Positions 55,601 through 60,100 of a DNA stretch of 64,000 nt are shown here, piece by piece. How positions within the stretch are numbered: position 1 is the first letter of the stretch; each line of letters opens with the position of its first letter. The position numbers and the translations under genes are program-made. Below the pieces are notes generated by a model, which saw nothing but the letters and a program-made list of their open reading frames with translations, was not told where the DNA came from and made no database searches. The DNA comes from Pseudomonas peradeniyensis. GTDB taxonomy: Bacteria; Pseudomonadota; Gammaproteobacteria; Pseudomonadales; Pseudomonadaceae. The stretch is taken from the NCBI RefSeq assembly GCF_014268935.2, contig NZ_JABWRJ020000001.1, positions 1,116,001 to 1,180,000 of the forward strand. The letters are read 5' to 3'.

Positions 55601-57142
55601 GGCCTGCTGGCCATCCTCAAGGCCGGTGGCGCCTATGTGCCGCTCGACCCTGACTATCCGGCCGAACGGATCCGCCACATGCTGGTCGACAGCCAGCCAC
55701 GGGCGGTCCTGGTGCAGGCGGCCACCCGGGTGCTGATGGGGGATCTGCCACTGACGCAGGTCGATCTCGACCAGGCGGACTGGACCCGTCAGCCAAGCCA
55801 CAACCCGCAGGTGCCGGGCCTGACCGCCGCCAACCTGGCCTATGTGATCTACACCTCCGGCTCCACCGGGCTGCCCAAGGGGGTGATGGTCGAGCACCGC
55901 AACGTGGTCAACCTGGTGCACTGGAGCGCCGGGCTGTTCCCGGGCGGGGGCGCGCTACTGCACAAGACCCCGGTGAGCTTCGACGCCTCGGTGTGGGAGC
56001 TGTTCTGGCCGCTGTGCAGCGGCGTGCGCCTGGTGCTGGCGCGCCCGGACGGCCAGCGTGACCCGCAGTACCTGGCCGAGCTGATCCGCCAGCAGCAGGT
56101 CGGCGTGGTGCAGTTCGTGCCAGCGCTGCTGCAGCAGTTCCTCGAACATGACGCCAGCGCGGACTGCGACAGCCTCAGCGATATCGTCTGCGGCGGTGGC
56201 GAGCTGACCGAGGCCCTGGTGCGCCAGGTGCGCGAGCGCCTGCCACGGGCAAGGCTGCACAACGTCTATGGGCCGACCGAGACCACGGTCGATTGCAGCA
56301 TCTGCACCTTGCACCCGCAGGATCCGCTGACACCGGGCGCGCTGCCCATCGGTCGGCCGATCGACAACACCCGGCTGTACGTGCTCGATGGCCACGACCA
56401 GCCCGTGCCATTGGGTGTCGCCGGCCAACTGCATATCGGCGGCGCCGGGGTGGCGCGTGGCTACCTGGGGTTGCCGGAGCAACAGGCCGAACGCTTCATC
56501 GCCAGCCCGTTCGCCGACGGCGAGCGCCTGTACCGCAGTGGCGATCGGGTACGCCAGCGCCCTGACGGCAGCCTCGAGTTCCTCGGCCGCACCGACCACC
56601 AGATCAAGCTGCGCGGCCTGCGCATCGAGCCGGGCGAGATCGAGGCCTGTCTCACCCGGATACCCGGGGTCCGTGAAGCCGTGGTGCTGGTGCACGACGC
56701 CCAGCCAGCCGGCCCGCGCCTGGTGGCCTACGTCACCGGCGACGTGCCGCCCGCCGAGGCCCTGCGCGAGGTGCTGCTGGGGCAACTGCCCGAGTACATG
56801 GTACCGGCGCTGTTCATGGCCCTCGACGCCTTGCCGCTGACCCCCAATGGCAAGCTCGACCGCAAGGCGTTGCCGCAGCCGGACCTGCCGGCGCGTGCCT
56901 ACGAGGCGCCGCTGGGCGACACCGAACAGCTGCTGGCGCGCATCTGGGGCGAGCTGCTGGGCGTGGAGCGGGTAGGGCGCCACGACAACTTCTTCGAACT
57001 GGGCGGCCACTCACTGCTGGCCGTGACCCTCACCTCGCGCCTGCGCGAGGCGGGCCTGGAGGCCGACGTGCGCAGCCTGTTCGAACACCCGACGCTGGCA
57101 GGCTATGCCGCCATCACAGACAGAATGGAGATCGTCCTGTGA
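31691..57142 (+). CDS. xtlB: non-ribosomal peptide synthetase, eight modules, xantholysin-type (XtlB)
   Basis: An 8,483-residue synthetase (about 0.9 MDa). Residues 1-55 are a TubC-type docking domain; eight C-A-T modules of about 1,050 residues follow. The phosphopantetheine serines (GGHSL) are at 1082, 2127, 3179, 4235, 5284, 6329, 7383 and 8441. There is no starter C, epimerase or thioesterase domain. C domains carry HHxxxDH and mostly an HHLxxxxGD-like motif, features of dual epimerisation/condensation domains, so upstream residues should become D. Pocket residues read by eye give Gln-Val-Leu-Gln-Ser-Val-Leu-Gln, equal to residues 3-10 of xantholysin. It needs an upstream XtlA, not in this window, and hands the chain to XtlC. 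An entolysin-type assignment fits less well because Ser is in module 5. Confidence 0.92.
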   Translation: MLFSELMAALSTRAIRLQREEADLIVEGDEDTLDDALWDALAAHKPALLEMLAGLDHGWLSPALRITPQMLPLAGLDQAAIDRIVATVPGGAANLQDIYPLAPLQEGMLYHHLTAAEGDPYVLQAQLRFASPARLQAFAEALDWVIQRHDILRTALAWEYLDQPLQVVWRKAPLVCEAVELNGDGDVLGRLRECFDTHHYRMDLGQAPLLRLVHAQSRDGEVLALLLFHHTVMDHTGLDIVRREIQAYLAGEGERLPAPVPFRDLLARSRQAQDEQAHEAFFGAMLADIDEPTLAFGVQEVAGQAMEEARLTLASSLSQRLRAQARLLGVSPASIMHLGLARLLGALSGRESVVFGSVLLGRMATGEGGEQALGMFINTLPLRVDLCGQGVREALLVTHRQLTALLGHEQAPLALAQRCSGVLAPTPLFNSMLNYRHSAAGDAAEVIAVAPGIDVVGAEERTNYPLSLAVDDLGEDLRLTVQALAEWGAERLCGQLRQVYEGVVEALEQQPERPLLDLPVLTLEERHHLLVDCNDTAVDHDLELPLHALFEHQAQLRPEAVALEAESERLSYRQLDEQANRLAHHLIELGVRPDDRVAICIERGVSMVVGLLAILKAGGAYVPLDPGYPAGRIRHMLDDSAPLAVLIHSATREVLGKVAVPQVDLDQPTWEALPATYPRVTGLTPRHLAYVIYTSGSTGTPKGVMVEHRSVVNLVRWAAGLCPTSADGALLHKTPISFDASVWELFWPLGSGLRLVLARPDGQRDADYVARKIIERQVSVVQFVPALLQQFVEQPRSAQCTSLTDIVCGGGELTESLARQVRERLPQVRLHNVYGPTETTVDCTVFTLAPGQPVPHGALPIGRPIDNTRLYVLDDADQPQPWGVAGHLHIGGAGVARGYLGLAGQQAERFIDSPFVKGERLYRSGDLVRQHADGNLAFLGRNDHQVKLRGLRIEPGEIEACLNRLPGVREALVLVHQHPHSGPRLVAYHTGQAQVAQDLREHLLGQLPEYMVPALFIHLDAMPLTPNGKVDRKALPAPEAPTRQYQAPEGPVETTLAAIWSDLLGVEAIGRDDNFFELGGHSLLAVRLVERMRQQALRADVRVLFSQPTLAALAASVGGHAAVAVPANRIPAGCTRITPDMLPLASLDQDAVDALVRQIPGGLANVQDIYGLAPLQQGILYHHLASEGADPYVVQARFAFAGQAELDAFVAALNQVIARHDILRTSLHWQGLDEAVQVVWREAPLVPSPALETLRLDLGQAPLLRLSSQVQAGRLEATLLLHHILLDHTAVEQLVAEIGALLQGQTALPDSVPYRNYVAQARLGADPQADEALFRELLGDIDEPTEVFGLREAQVDTGLVSESRQPLEPELGARLRGQARTLGVSVASLVHQAWGQVLAQLSGREDVVFGTVLLGRLQGGEGADRALGMFINTLPLRVSVGGAGVADGVRLTHQRLARLLAHEQASLALAQRCSGVPASQALFTSLLNYRHSADQPEHGPAWAGIELLTAQERSNYPLVVSVDDYGNEFRLTVQAVAPVDGGRVCQLLRMALLQLVTALEQAPMSALRSLHHLPEAERERVLRQFNATVREYPRDLAVHRLFEAQAVNSPDALAVVQGQRRWTFAELEAQANRLAYFLLEQGVRAGDRVALLLPRSFDLLAAQLAVSKCAAVFVPLDGNAPAERQAFMVADSQARLVLTHGDQPQVEGARRVELDCLDLSGYADAPLGLAVDAGSAAYIMYTSGSTGTPKGVQVPHRAIVRLVINNGFADFNSQDRVAFASNPAFDASTLEVWAPLLNGGAVVVIDQDQVLSRQDLREVLLEQGVTVLWLTAGLFHQFADDLLPAFRGLRYLMVGGDVLDPAVIARVLREGAPQHLLNGYGPTEATTFSTTHEITEVGEGSIPIGKPIGNSRCYVLDARQQLLPVGAVGELYIAGDGVALGYLGQPELTAERFLPDPFNGGTMYRSGDLVSWQADGTLRYLGRADQQIKLRGFRIELGEIEARLGECPGVRDAAVIVREDAAGDKRLVAYFTGQAPTIGELHERLQGVLPDYMLPSAYVRLDALPLTANGKLDRRALPQPGSDALVSHAFEAPQGEIETALAVIWAEVLKVEQVGRHDHFFELGGHSLLAVSLIERMRKSGLDADVRVLFAQPTLAALATAVGSGREIEVPANRVPSNAKHITPDMLSLIELDQASIDRIVASVPGGAANVQEIYPLAPLQEGILYHHLSAEQGDPYLLQSRLAFDSIERLRAWAAALQQVIDRHDILRTSVVWEGLGEPVQVVWRQAQLAVSEVTGLGEEAVIEQLQARFDARQQRLDLTQAPLLRLVYAEDPRQGEWVALLQFHHLTLDHAAMAVVGEEMQALLDGRGATLPAAVPYRNYVAQVCLGDDQAGHEAFFRAQLGDIDEPTLPYGMADVQGDGGRVEHAALMLPATLAHGLREQARQRGVSAASLVHLAWARVVGVLAGRRDVVFGTVLMGRLQAGEGADRALGMFINTLPLRVDTALPVDQALRVTHQQLSALLGHEHAPLALAQRCSGVAASTPLFSALLNYRHSAEGVAHDGEGIWQGVRLLGGEERSNYPLTLSVDDLGEGFSLSVLAAEGLPAAQIGGWMVNTLDQLMQALQQCPGQVVDGLPMLDDEASCQVLGDFNATAVDYPQGQTVPALVEAQAPEALAVVQGELSLSYGELNQRANRLAHHLIERGVALGDRVALCLARGPQRLVAMLAVLKAGAAYVPVDPGYPAERIAYLLSDSAPALVLVESATEALVGDVAKAVLDAHAWADQPVSNPVVVGLDENQLAYVIYTSGSTGQPKGVMVEHRTLANLIHWHCQAFELGAGSHTSSVAGFGFDAMAWEAWPALCTGAVLHLPPASIGGEHVDELLDWWLEQPLQVSFLPTPVAEQALRRARQHPTLRTLLVGGDRLRQFDRDPGFALVNNYGPTETTVVATSGQLQPGGALHIGKPTANTRVYVLDEQRQPVPVGVTGELYIGGAQVARGYFNRPELTAERFVDDPFNGGRMYRTGDLVRWNADGTLDYQGRNDDQVKIRGVRVELGEIEAALKAQPGIADAVVLVRDERLLAWFTETAAVDLDTLRQGLQASLPGHLIPQAFIRLSELPLTSHGKLDRKALPEPAMLTGHAYAMPEGPVETAIAALWAEVLGIAQVGRHDNFFELGGHSLLAVSLTARLRQAGLQADVRTLFGQPTVAALAATLGHGRQVEVPANRIPAGCTQITPDMLPLVELEPAAIERIVATVPGGAANVQDIYPLAPLQEGILYHHLSSPEHDPYVLQSRMAFDSPARLEAFARALRQAISRHDVLRTAVLWEGLTQPLQVVWREAPLLVAPLDGQDLQRLDLARAPLIRLLHRNEAGSQRIEALLQFHHIVLDHTALEIIGAELLGYLQGSAVPVQAPVPYRNYVAQARLGVSQTEHEAFFRAQLGDIDEPTLPYGLSDVQGDGQAIEEAQLWLDQTLAARLRQQARQLGISPASLFHLAFARLLAAVSGTDRVVFGTVLLGRLEAGEGAERALGMFINTLPLRLDLAGLDLQDAVRLTQQRLSALLVHEHASLALAQRCSGVPAPAPLFSAMLNYRHGQAASEDRRLEWQGIEFIDGQERSNYPLSLSVDDMGEGFRLVAMTPASVGAQRICGQLRYVLLGMVEGLEAQPRQALLALPVLPDDEREHLLQTCNATVQAVDLEQPVQALFEQQVARDPEAVAVQSEEGQLSYRQLNAEANRLAHHLIALGVRPDDRVAICVERGLPLVVGLLAILKAGGAYVPLDPDYPAERIRHMLVDSQPRAVLVQAATRVLMGDLPLTQVDLDQADWTRQPSHNPQVPGLTAANLAYVIYTSGSTGLPKGVMVEHRNVVNLVHWSAGLFPVGGAVLHKTPVSFDASVWELFWPLCSGVRLVLARPDGQRDPQYLADLIRQQQVGVVQFVPALLQQFLDQDDSVACVGLSDIVCGGGELTEALARQVRQRLPQVRLHNVYGPTETTVDCSAWTLEPGQPIPSGALPIGQPIDNTRLYVLDAHDQPVPWGVAGQLHIGGAGVTRGYLGLPEQQAERFIASPFAEGERLYRSGDLVRQAADGSLTFLGRTDHQIKLRGLRIEPGEIESCLNRVAGVREALVLVHRHPHGGDRLVAYHRGEPQPADALRQALLARLPEYMVPALFIHLDSWPLTPNGKLDRQALPLPDLQARQYEAPQGATEVLLAEIWSQLLGVERVGRHDNFFELGGHSLLAVTLTARLRQAGLQVDVRTLFGQPSVAALAATLGQGVAVTVPANRIPAGCTLITPDMLALVDLEPAAIERIVAAVPGGAANVQDIYPLAPLQEGILYLHLSAVGADPYALRARLRFDSPARLRVFAQALEQVIARHDILRTAVLWDGLPQPVQVVWRQAPLQLAPLDDAHLARLDLGQAPLIRLLHRTEPGSQRIEAVLQFHHIVLDHIAMQAVQAELRGYLLGQSEPLPASVPYRNYVAQARLGVSEAEHEAFFRARLGDIDEPSLPFGLREVQGEGQALDEAEVEFDGVRYGRLRDQARQLGVSTASLVHLAWARLLAVACGKERVVFGTVLLGRLQGGEGSERALGMFINTLPLRVELDGLGVRDGVLATHRELSALLVHEHASLALAQRCSQVAAPLPLFSAMLNYRQSTRAAPQPQAWEGIETLGSEGRTNYPLSLNVDDFGDGLRLGVQVSAQVGAQRICAQMLQVLDGLLLALEQHPQQPLNRLPVLSAEERRQVLVEFNDTAVAYDLEQTLHGMIEAQVRRTPTAVAVRAEEGELTYRQLDEQANRLAHHLIALGVKPDARVAICLERGLSMVVGLLAILKAGGAYVPVDPDYPAERIRHMLDDSAPLAVLVHGATRDVPQASRAPLVDLDRPTWQAQPAHAPQVIGLTPRHLAYVIYTSGSTGLPKGVMNEHAGVVNRLLWMQDAYRLGAGDVVLQKTPFSFDVSVWEFLWPLQTGARLVMARPGGHRDPEYLREVIREAQVSTLHFVPSMLDVFLAHGEVLPHQLKRVLCSGEALPGSLARRFHAQLPTVELHNLYGPTEAAVDVSAWHCVTAPDNTPIGKPIANTALYVLDAQGQPVPVGVAGELYIGGVQVARGYLNREQLTAERFLDDPFSLRTGGRMYRTGDLARYLADGNLEYLGRNDDQVKIRGLRIELGEIQACLTRIEGVKEAVVLAREQRLVAYYTGARQAPDTLRAALLGQLPEFMVPASFTHLEALPLSPNGKLDRKALPQPETTQQAYEAPQGEVETLLAQLWSELLGVDRVGRHDNFFELGGHSLLAVTLTARMRQAGLAADVRVLFGQPSLAALAAAVGGEVTLEVPANRIPAGCTRISPDMLPLATLEQAALDSLVQRIPGGAANIQDLYALAPLQQGILYHHLASAEIDPYVLQLNFAFAGQAELEAFVAALNQVIARHDILRTSVHWQGLDEAVQVVWREARLDLEPALDSPRLDLGRAPLMHLSSHVEKGRLQATLLLHHILLDHAAMELLVAEVGDALLGRMPEGDSVPYRNYVAQARLRDDSQAQEALFRELLGDIDEPTEVFGLRGARGDGSHVLDHRERLDEPLALRLRQQARLLGISVASLVHQAWGQVLAQLSGREEVVFGTVLLGRLQGGEGAERALGMFINTLPLRVSVGGLDVVDGVRLTHQRLARLLAHEQASLALAQRCSGVPASQALFTSLLNYRHSAATGAQRAQAWQGIELLAAHERSNYPLVVSVDDLGDGFILTVQAVPQVEGALVCQLLQTALARLADTLADTPAAPLNRINALPDAERERVARQFNATRRDYPRDLPVHALFEAQAKASPDALAVAHGTRRWSYQALDRQASRLAGYLLEQGVQAGDRVALLLPRSFDLLAAQLAVSKCAAVFVPLDGNAPAERQAFMVNDSQARLVLTHSDQPQVEGARRVELDRLDLSGYADAPLGLAVDAGSAAYIMYTSGSTGTPKGVQVPHRAIVRLVINNGFADFNSQDRVAFASNPAFDASTLEVWAPLLNGGAVVVIDQDQVLSRQDLCEVLLEQGVTVLWLTAGLFHQFADDLLAAFRGLRYLMVGGDVLDPAVIARVLREGAPQHLLNGYGPTEATTFSTTHEITEVGEGSIPIGKPIGNSRCYVLDARQQLLPVGAVGELYIAGDGVALGYLGQPELTAERFLPDPFNGGTMYRSGDLVSWQADGTLRYLGRADQQIKLRGFRIELGEIEARLGECPGVREAAVIVREDAPGDKRLVAYFTGQQAIAELHQQLQGQLPDYMLPSAYVRLDALPLTANGKLDRRALPQPGSDALVSRAFEAPQGEIETALAMIWAEVLKVEQVGRHDHFFELGGHSLLAVSLIERMRKAGLDADVRVLFAQPTLAALAAAVGSGREIEVPANRVPSDAIHITPDMLSLIELDQASIDRIVAGVPGGTANVQEIYPLAPLQEGILYHHLSAEQGDPYLLQTRLAFDSLDRLQACADALQQVIDRHDILRTSVVWEGLGEPVQVVWRQAQLAVSEVTGLGEDAVIERLHAHFDARLQRLDLTQAPLLRLTYALDPALQRVVAVLHFHHLALDHTAMEVIVHELQAILSGRQHLLSAPVPYRTYVAQVRLGAAEAGHEAFFRDMLGDVDEPTLPMGLADVQGDGRDIEESRLPLDPALSRRVREQARALGVSAASLMHLAWARVVGVLAGRGDVVFGTVLMGRLQGGDGADRALGVFINTLPLRIDTAKGARAAVQATHQRLSALLGHEHASLALAQRCSGVPASAPLFSALLNYRHSPTDTASVDAASFQGMHQLGGEERSNYPLTLSVDDHGEGFSLSVLAQLGIGAERVAGWMTAAVSQLIQALEQGGAAQVDRLPILDGTQRRQVLEGFNATDMDYPQGQTVHALVEAQAPEALAVVQGELSLSYGELNERANRLAHHLIERGVVLGDRVALCLERGPQRMVAMLAVLKAGAAYVPVDPGYPAPRIAYLLSDSAPALVLVEAATEALVGDAAKVRLDGDDWLDQTASNPVVVGLDENQLAYVIYTSGSTGQPKGVMVEHRTLANLIHWHCQTFELGEGSHTSSVAGFGFDAMAWEAWPALCTGAVLHLPPASIGGEHVDELLDWWLEQPLQVSFLPTPVAEQALRRARQHPTLRTLLVGGDRLRQFDRDPGFALVNNYGPTETTVVATSGQLQPGGALHIGKPTANTRVYVLDEQRQPVPVGVTGELYIGGAQVARGYFNRPELTAERFVDDPFNGGRMYRTGDLVRWNADGTLDYQGRNDDQVKIRGVRVELGEIEAALKAQPGIADAVVLVRDERLLAWFTETAAVDLDTLRQGLQASLPGHLIPQAFIRLSELPLTSHGKLDRKALPDPDPAALAGQAYVAPIGATEEAMSAIWAEVLGIEQVGRHDNFFELGGHSLLAVSLTARLRQAGLQADVRTLFGQPTVAALAATLGHGRQVEVPANRIPAGCTQITPDMLPLVELEPAAIERIVATVPGGAANVQDIYPLAPLQEGILYHHLSSPEHDPYVLQSRMAFASRDRLHAFVDALGKVIARHDVLRTSVLWDGLPQALQVVWRQAGLALFEVADETAVPHALALDQAPLVRLYHWPDAQGAGRQAVLQFHHIVLDHTALDVLGRELVGYLQGAPVPAEQGAPYRNYVAQARLGVSQAEHEAFFREQLGDIDEPTLPFGLGDVQVDGLGIEEAQLWLDETLATGLRQQARQLGISVASLFHLAYARLLAAASGRDSVVFGTVLLGRLEGGAGADQALGMFINTLPLRLDLAGLDLQDAVRLTQQRLSALLAHEHASLALAQRCSGVPAPAPLFSAMLNYRHGSQADEDQRQALQGIETLDSNERSNYPLSLSVDDIGERFRLVALAPAEVGAARVCEQMRRVLEAMAEALAHQPRQALLQLPVLSAEERDQLVHDFNRTAQPHDLTRTLQELFEAQALRRPEAVALSAEQGELNYEQLNAQANRLAHHLIALGVRPDDRVAICVERGLSLVVGLLAILKAGGAYVPLDPDYPAERIRHMLVDSQPRAVLVQAATRVLMGDLPLTQVDLDQADWTRQPSHNPQVPGLTAANLAYVIYTSGSTGLPKGVMVEHRNVVNLVHWSAGLFPGGGALLHKTPVSFDASVWELFWPLCSGVRLVLARPDGQRDPQYLAELIRQQQVGVVQFVPALLQQFLEHDASADCDSLSDIVCGGGELTEALVRQVRERLPRARLHNVYGPTETTVDCSICTLHPQDPLTPGALPIGRPIDNTRLYVLDGHDQPVPLGVAGQLHIGGAGVARGYLGLPEQQAERFIASPFADGERLYRSGDRVRQRPDGSLEFLGRTDHQIKLRGLRIEPGEIEACLTRIPGVREAVVLVHDAQPAGPRLVAYVTGDVPPAEALREVLLGQLPEYMVPALFMALDALPLTPNGKLDRKALPQPDLPARAYEAPLGDTEQLLARIWGELLGVERVGRHDNFFELGGHSLLAVTLTSRLREAGLEADVRSLFEHPTLAGYAAITDRMEIVL
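31856..35040 (+). other. XtlB module 1: C(dual)-A(Gln/Glu)-T
   Basis: Pocket code D-A-W-Q-V-G-V-V-D-K (FDASVWELF; VVQFVP; IVCGGG; HNVYGPTETTVDC). The code alone says Gln/Glu-like; Gln is favoured by collinearity with xantholysin Gln3. The C domain has YHHLTAAEGD and HHTVMDH. T serine 1082. Boundaries approximate. Confidence 0.72.
35041..38175 (+). other. XtlB module 2: C(dual)-A(Val)-T
   Basis: Pocket code D-A-L-W-M-G-G-T-F-K (FDASTLEVW; LWLTAG; LMVGG; NGYGPTEATTF), a valine code. The C domain has YHHLASEGAD and HHILLDH. T serine 2127. Near-copy of module 6. Boundaries approximate. Confidence 0.75.
36880..44110 (+). repeat. NRPS Val-Leu-Gln block, copy 1 (modules 2-4)
   Basis: Long patches match copy 2 at an offset of about 12.61 kb (12,609 in A2/A6, 12,606 in A3/A7, 12,618 in A4/A8). 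The longest seen is about 700 bp, from about 40381 to about 41075, with one difference found by eye. Between patches the copies differ clearly, so this is a mosaic, not one uniform repeat. Confidence 0.8.
38176..41331 (+). other. XtlB module 3: C(dual)-A(Leu)-T
   Basis: Pocket code D-A-W-F-L-G-N-V-V-K (FDAMAWEAW; SFLPTP; LLVGG; NNYGPTETTVV), the classic Pseudomonas leucine code. The C domain has YHHLSAEQGD and HHLTLDH. T serine 3179. Near-copy of module 7. Boundaries approximate. Confidence 0.82.
41332..44499 (+). other. XtlB module 4: C(dual)-A(Gln)-T
   Basis: Pocket code D-A-W-Q-V-G-V-V-D-K as in modules 1 and 8. The C domain has YHHLSSPEHD and HHIVLDH. T serine 4235. The A domain is far closer to module 8 than to module 1. 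Boundaries approximate. Confidence 0.72.
44500..47646 (+). other. XtlB module 5: C-A(Ser)-T
   Basis: Pocket code D-V-W-H-L-S-L-V-D-K (FDVSVWEFL; LHFVPS; LCSGEA; HNLYGPTEAAVD), a serine code; this Ser would be Ser7, the lactone residue of xantholysin. The C domain has YLHLSAVGAD, losing the first His (Leu4335), but keeps HHIVLDH. T serine 5284. Boundaries approximate. Confidence 0.78.
47647..50781 (+). other. XtlB module 6: C(dual)-A(Val)-T
   Basis: Pocket code D-A-L-W-M-G-G-T-F-K, as in module 2. The C domain has YHHLASAEID and HHILLDH. T serine 6329. Boundaries approximate. Confidence 0.75.
49489..56728 (+). repeat. NRPS Val-Leu-Gln block, copy 2 (modules 6-8)
   Basis: Counterpart of the block at 36880-44110. 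Example patches are about 49489-49672 (Val A domain), 52987-53681 (Leu A domain) and 55660-55940 (Gln A domain), each nearly identical to its partner. Confidence 0.8.
50782..53943 (+). other. XtlB module 7: C(dual)-A(Leu)-T
   Basis: Pocket code D-A-W-F-L-G-N-V-V-K, as in module 3. The C domain has YHHLSAEQGD and HHLALDH. T serine 7383. Boundaries approximate. Confidence 0.82.
53944..57117 (+). other. XtlB module 8: C(dual)-A(Gln)-T
   Basis: Pocket code D-A-W-Q-V-G-V-V-D-K, as in module 4. The C domain has YHHLSSPEHD and HHIVLDH. T serine 8441. The protein ends some 40 residues later without a TE domain. Boundaries approximate. Confidence 0.72.
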
Positions 57143-60100
57143 GCATCAACGAACTACTGGCGACCCTGGCCGCCAACAATGTCCAGCTGGCCCTCAAGGA
57201 TGGCCAACTGGTGGTCCAGGGCAATCGCCAGGCCCTGAGCGACGCCGCGCTGGTGGCGCGGCTGCGCGAACACAAGCCGGCGCTGCTGGGGATGCTCGAA
57301 CGTGGCGAGTACGTGGCGGCGCGCCAGGGCAGCGTCGAGGTACCGGAAAACCGCATCCCGGCAGGCTGCACGCGGATCACCCCGGCCATGCTCAGCCTGG
57401 TCGAACTCGACCAGGCCAGCATCGACCAGTTGGTTGAGGGCGTGCCCGGCGGCGCGGCCAATGTGCAGGATATCTACCCGCTGGTGCCGTTGCAGCAAGG
57501 CATGCTGTTCCACCATGCCAGCGCCGGCGACCACGATCCCTACGTGATGCAGGCGCGCTTCGTGTTCGCCAGCAGCGCCCGGGTCGAGGCCTTCGCCCAG
57601 GCCCTGCAAGGGGTGATCGACCGTCACGACATCCTGCGCACCTCGGTGCACTGGAAGACACTCGAAACGGCGGTGCAGGTGGTCTGGCGCCAGGCCCGCC
57701 TGCGGGTCACCCAACTGGCCGAGGGCCAGCTGCCGGACAGCGGCTTCGACCTGACCCAGGCACCGTTGATCCGCCTGCAATGCCAGGCGGCGCAGGCGGA
57801 CGGGCAGGTCCATGCGACCCTGCAGTTCCACCACGTGGCCATGGACCACAGCGCGCTTGAGGTGGTGCGTCACGAGATGCTGGCCTTCCTGCTTGGCGAA
57901 AGTGCCCGGCTGGGCCGTCCGCTGCCGTTCCGCAACCATGTGGCCCAGGCCCTGCTGGGCGTCGGCGAGGCCGAGCACGAGGCGTTCTTCCGCGACATGC
58001 TCGGCGGCGTGGACGCGCCGACCCTGGCCTATGGCCTGGCCGATGTGCAGGGGGATGGCGCGGCGCTGAACGAGCACGCGCTGGACCTCGACCTGGCGCT
58101 GTGCCGCGGGCTGCGTGCCCAGGCCCGCAGCCAGGGGGTGAGCGTCGCCAGCCTGTTCCACCTGGCCTGGGCGCGGGTGCTGGGCGGCCTGACCGGGCGC
58201 GACCAGGTGGTGTTCGGCACCGTGCTGATGGGCCGCCTGCAAGGCGCCGAGGCCACCGACCGGGCGCTGGGCATCTTCATCAACACGCTGCCGTTGCGGG
58301 TGGACCTGGACGATGCCGACCTGGCCTGCGCGATCAAGGCCACCCACCAGCGCCTGAGCACGCTGATGCGCCATGAGCACGCGCCCCTGGCCCTGGCCCA
58401 GCGCTGCAGCGGCGTGGCGGCGCCGACGCCGCTGTTCAACGCCTTGCTCAACTACCGCCACAGCGCGGCCTCGGGCTCCGAAGCGGTGCTGCGCGCCGGC
58501 TGGGCCGGGATCGAGATCGTGCACGCCGCCGAAGCCACCAACTACCCCTTGACCCTGAGTGTCGACGACTTCGGCGAAGCCTTGCGCCTGACCCTGCTGG
58601 CCAGCCCCGAGGTGCCGGCACGGCGCGTCTGCGCCTACCTGGAGCAGACCCTGCGCAGCCTGCTTGCGGCGACGCCCACCGCTGAAGTCAGGGCGCTGCC
58701 GATGGTGCCTGGCGACGAGCGTGAGGAGCTGCTGGAAACCTTCAACCAGACCCCGGGCATCGAACAGTCGCACGGCCCGTTGCATCGGCGTATCGAGGCC
58801 GTGGCCCAGGCCCATCCCCACACCCTGGCCGCCACTGCCAATGACCAGTCGCTGACTTATCAGCAACTGAACCAGTGCGCCAATGCCCTGGCCCACCACC
58901 TGATCGGCCTGGGCGTGCGCCCCGACGACCGCGTGGCAGTGTTCGCCCGCCGCGGCCTGGACACGCTGATTGGCCTGGTCGCGGTGCTCAAGGCCGGCGC
59001 CGGCTACGTGCCGGTGGACCCGGCCCACCCGGACGAGCGGGTGCGCTACCTGCTCGACGACAGCGCGCCAGTGGCCGTGCTGACCCAACAAGCGTTGCGC
59101 GGCCGCCTGGATGGGATCACGGTGCCCGTGCTGGCGCTTGATCAGGCTGACTGGCCGCAGCGGCTGGATGATCCAGCCGTCGCCGACCTGGGACCGGAAC
59201 ACCTGGCCTACGTGATCTACACCTCGGGCTCCACCGGGCAGCCCAAGGGGGTGATGGTCGAGCACCGCACCTTGAACAACCTGGTGGACTGGCACTGCCG
59301 GGCCTTCGACCTGTGCCTGGGCCGGCACACTTCGAGCCTGGCCGGCTTCGGCTTCGACGCCATGGCCTGGGAGGTCTGGCCGGCGTTGTGCGCCGGGGCC
59401 ACCCTGCACCTGGCACCCGCCGGCGAGGGCCATGAGGACCTCGATGCGTTGCTGGCCTGGTGGCGTGCCCAGCCACTGGATGTCAGCTTCCTGCCGACGC
59501 CGGTGGCCGAATACGCCTTCAGCCATCAGCTCGGGCACCCGACCCTGCGTACCCTGCTGATCGGCGGCGATCGCCTGCGCCAGTTCAACCGCACCCAGAC
59601 CTTTGCCGTGGTCAACAACTACGGCCCGACCGAGACCACCGTGGTGGCCAGTTCCGGGGTGGTGGAGGCGGGGGGCGCGCTGCACATCGGCGGCCCCGTG
59701 GACAATGCCCGCCTGTACGTGCTCGACGCCGGGTTGCAGCCCGTGCCATTGGGCGTGGCGGGCGAGCTGTACATTGGCGGCGCCGGGGTCGCCCGTGGCT
59801 ACCTTGGCCGCCCGCAGCTGACCGCCGAGCGTTTCCTCGACGATCCGTTCGCGGCAACGCCGGGCGCGCGCATGTACCGTACCGGCGACCTGGTGCGCTG
59901 GCTGGCCGACGGCACCCTCGACTACCTGGGGCGCAACGACGACCAGGTGAAGATTCGCGGGGTGCGTATCGAGTTGGGCGAGATCGAGAGCCGCCTGAAC
60001 AGCCTGCCGGGCATCGGCGAGGCCGTGGTGGTGGCCCGCGAGGACCAGCCGGGCCAGCCGCGCCTGGTGGCCTACTTCACCGCGCAAGCCGGCCTCGAGG

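Noticed and set aside
31691..57142. Entolysin (EtlB) as the product of the large synthetase
   Set aside because: Module number would fit, but entolysin needs Val in the fifth and Ser in the eighth module. The Ser code here is in module 5 and module 8 has a Gln-type code.
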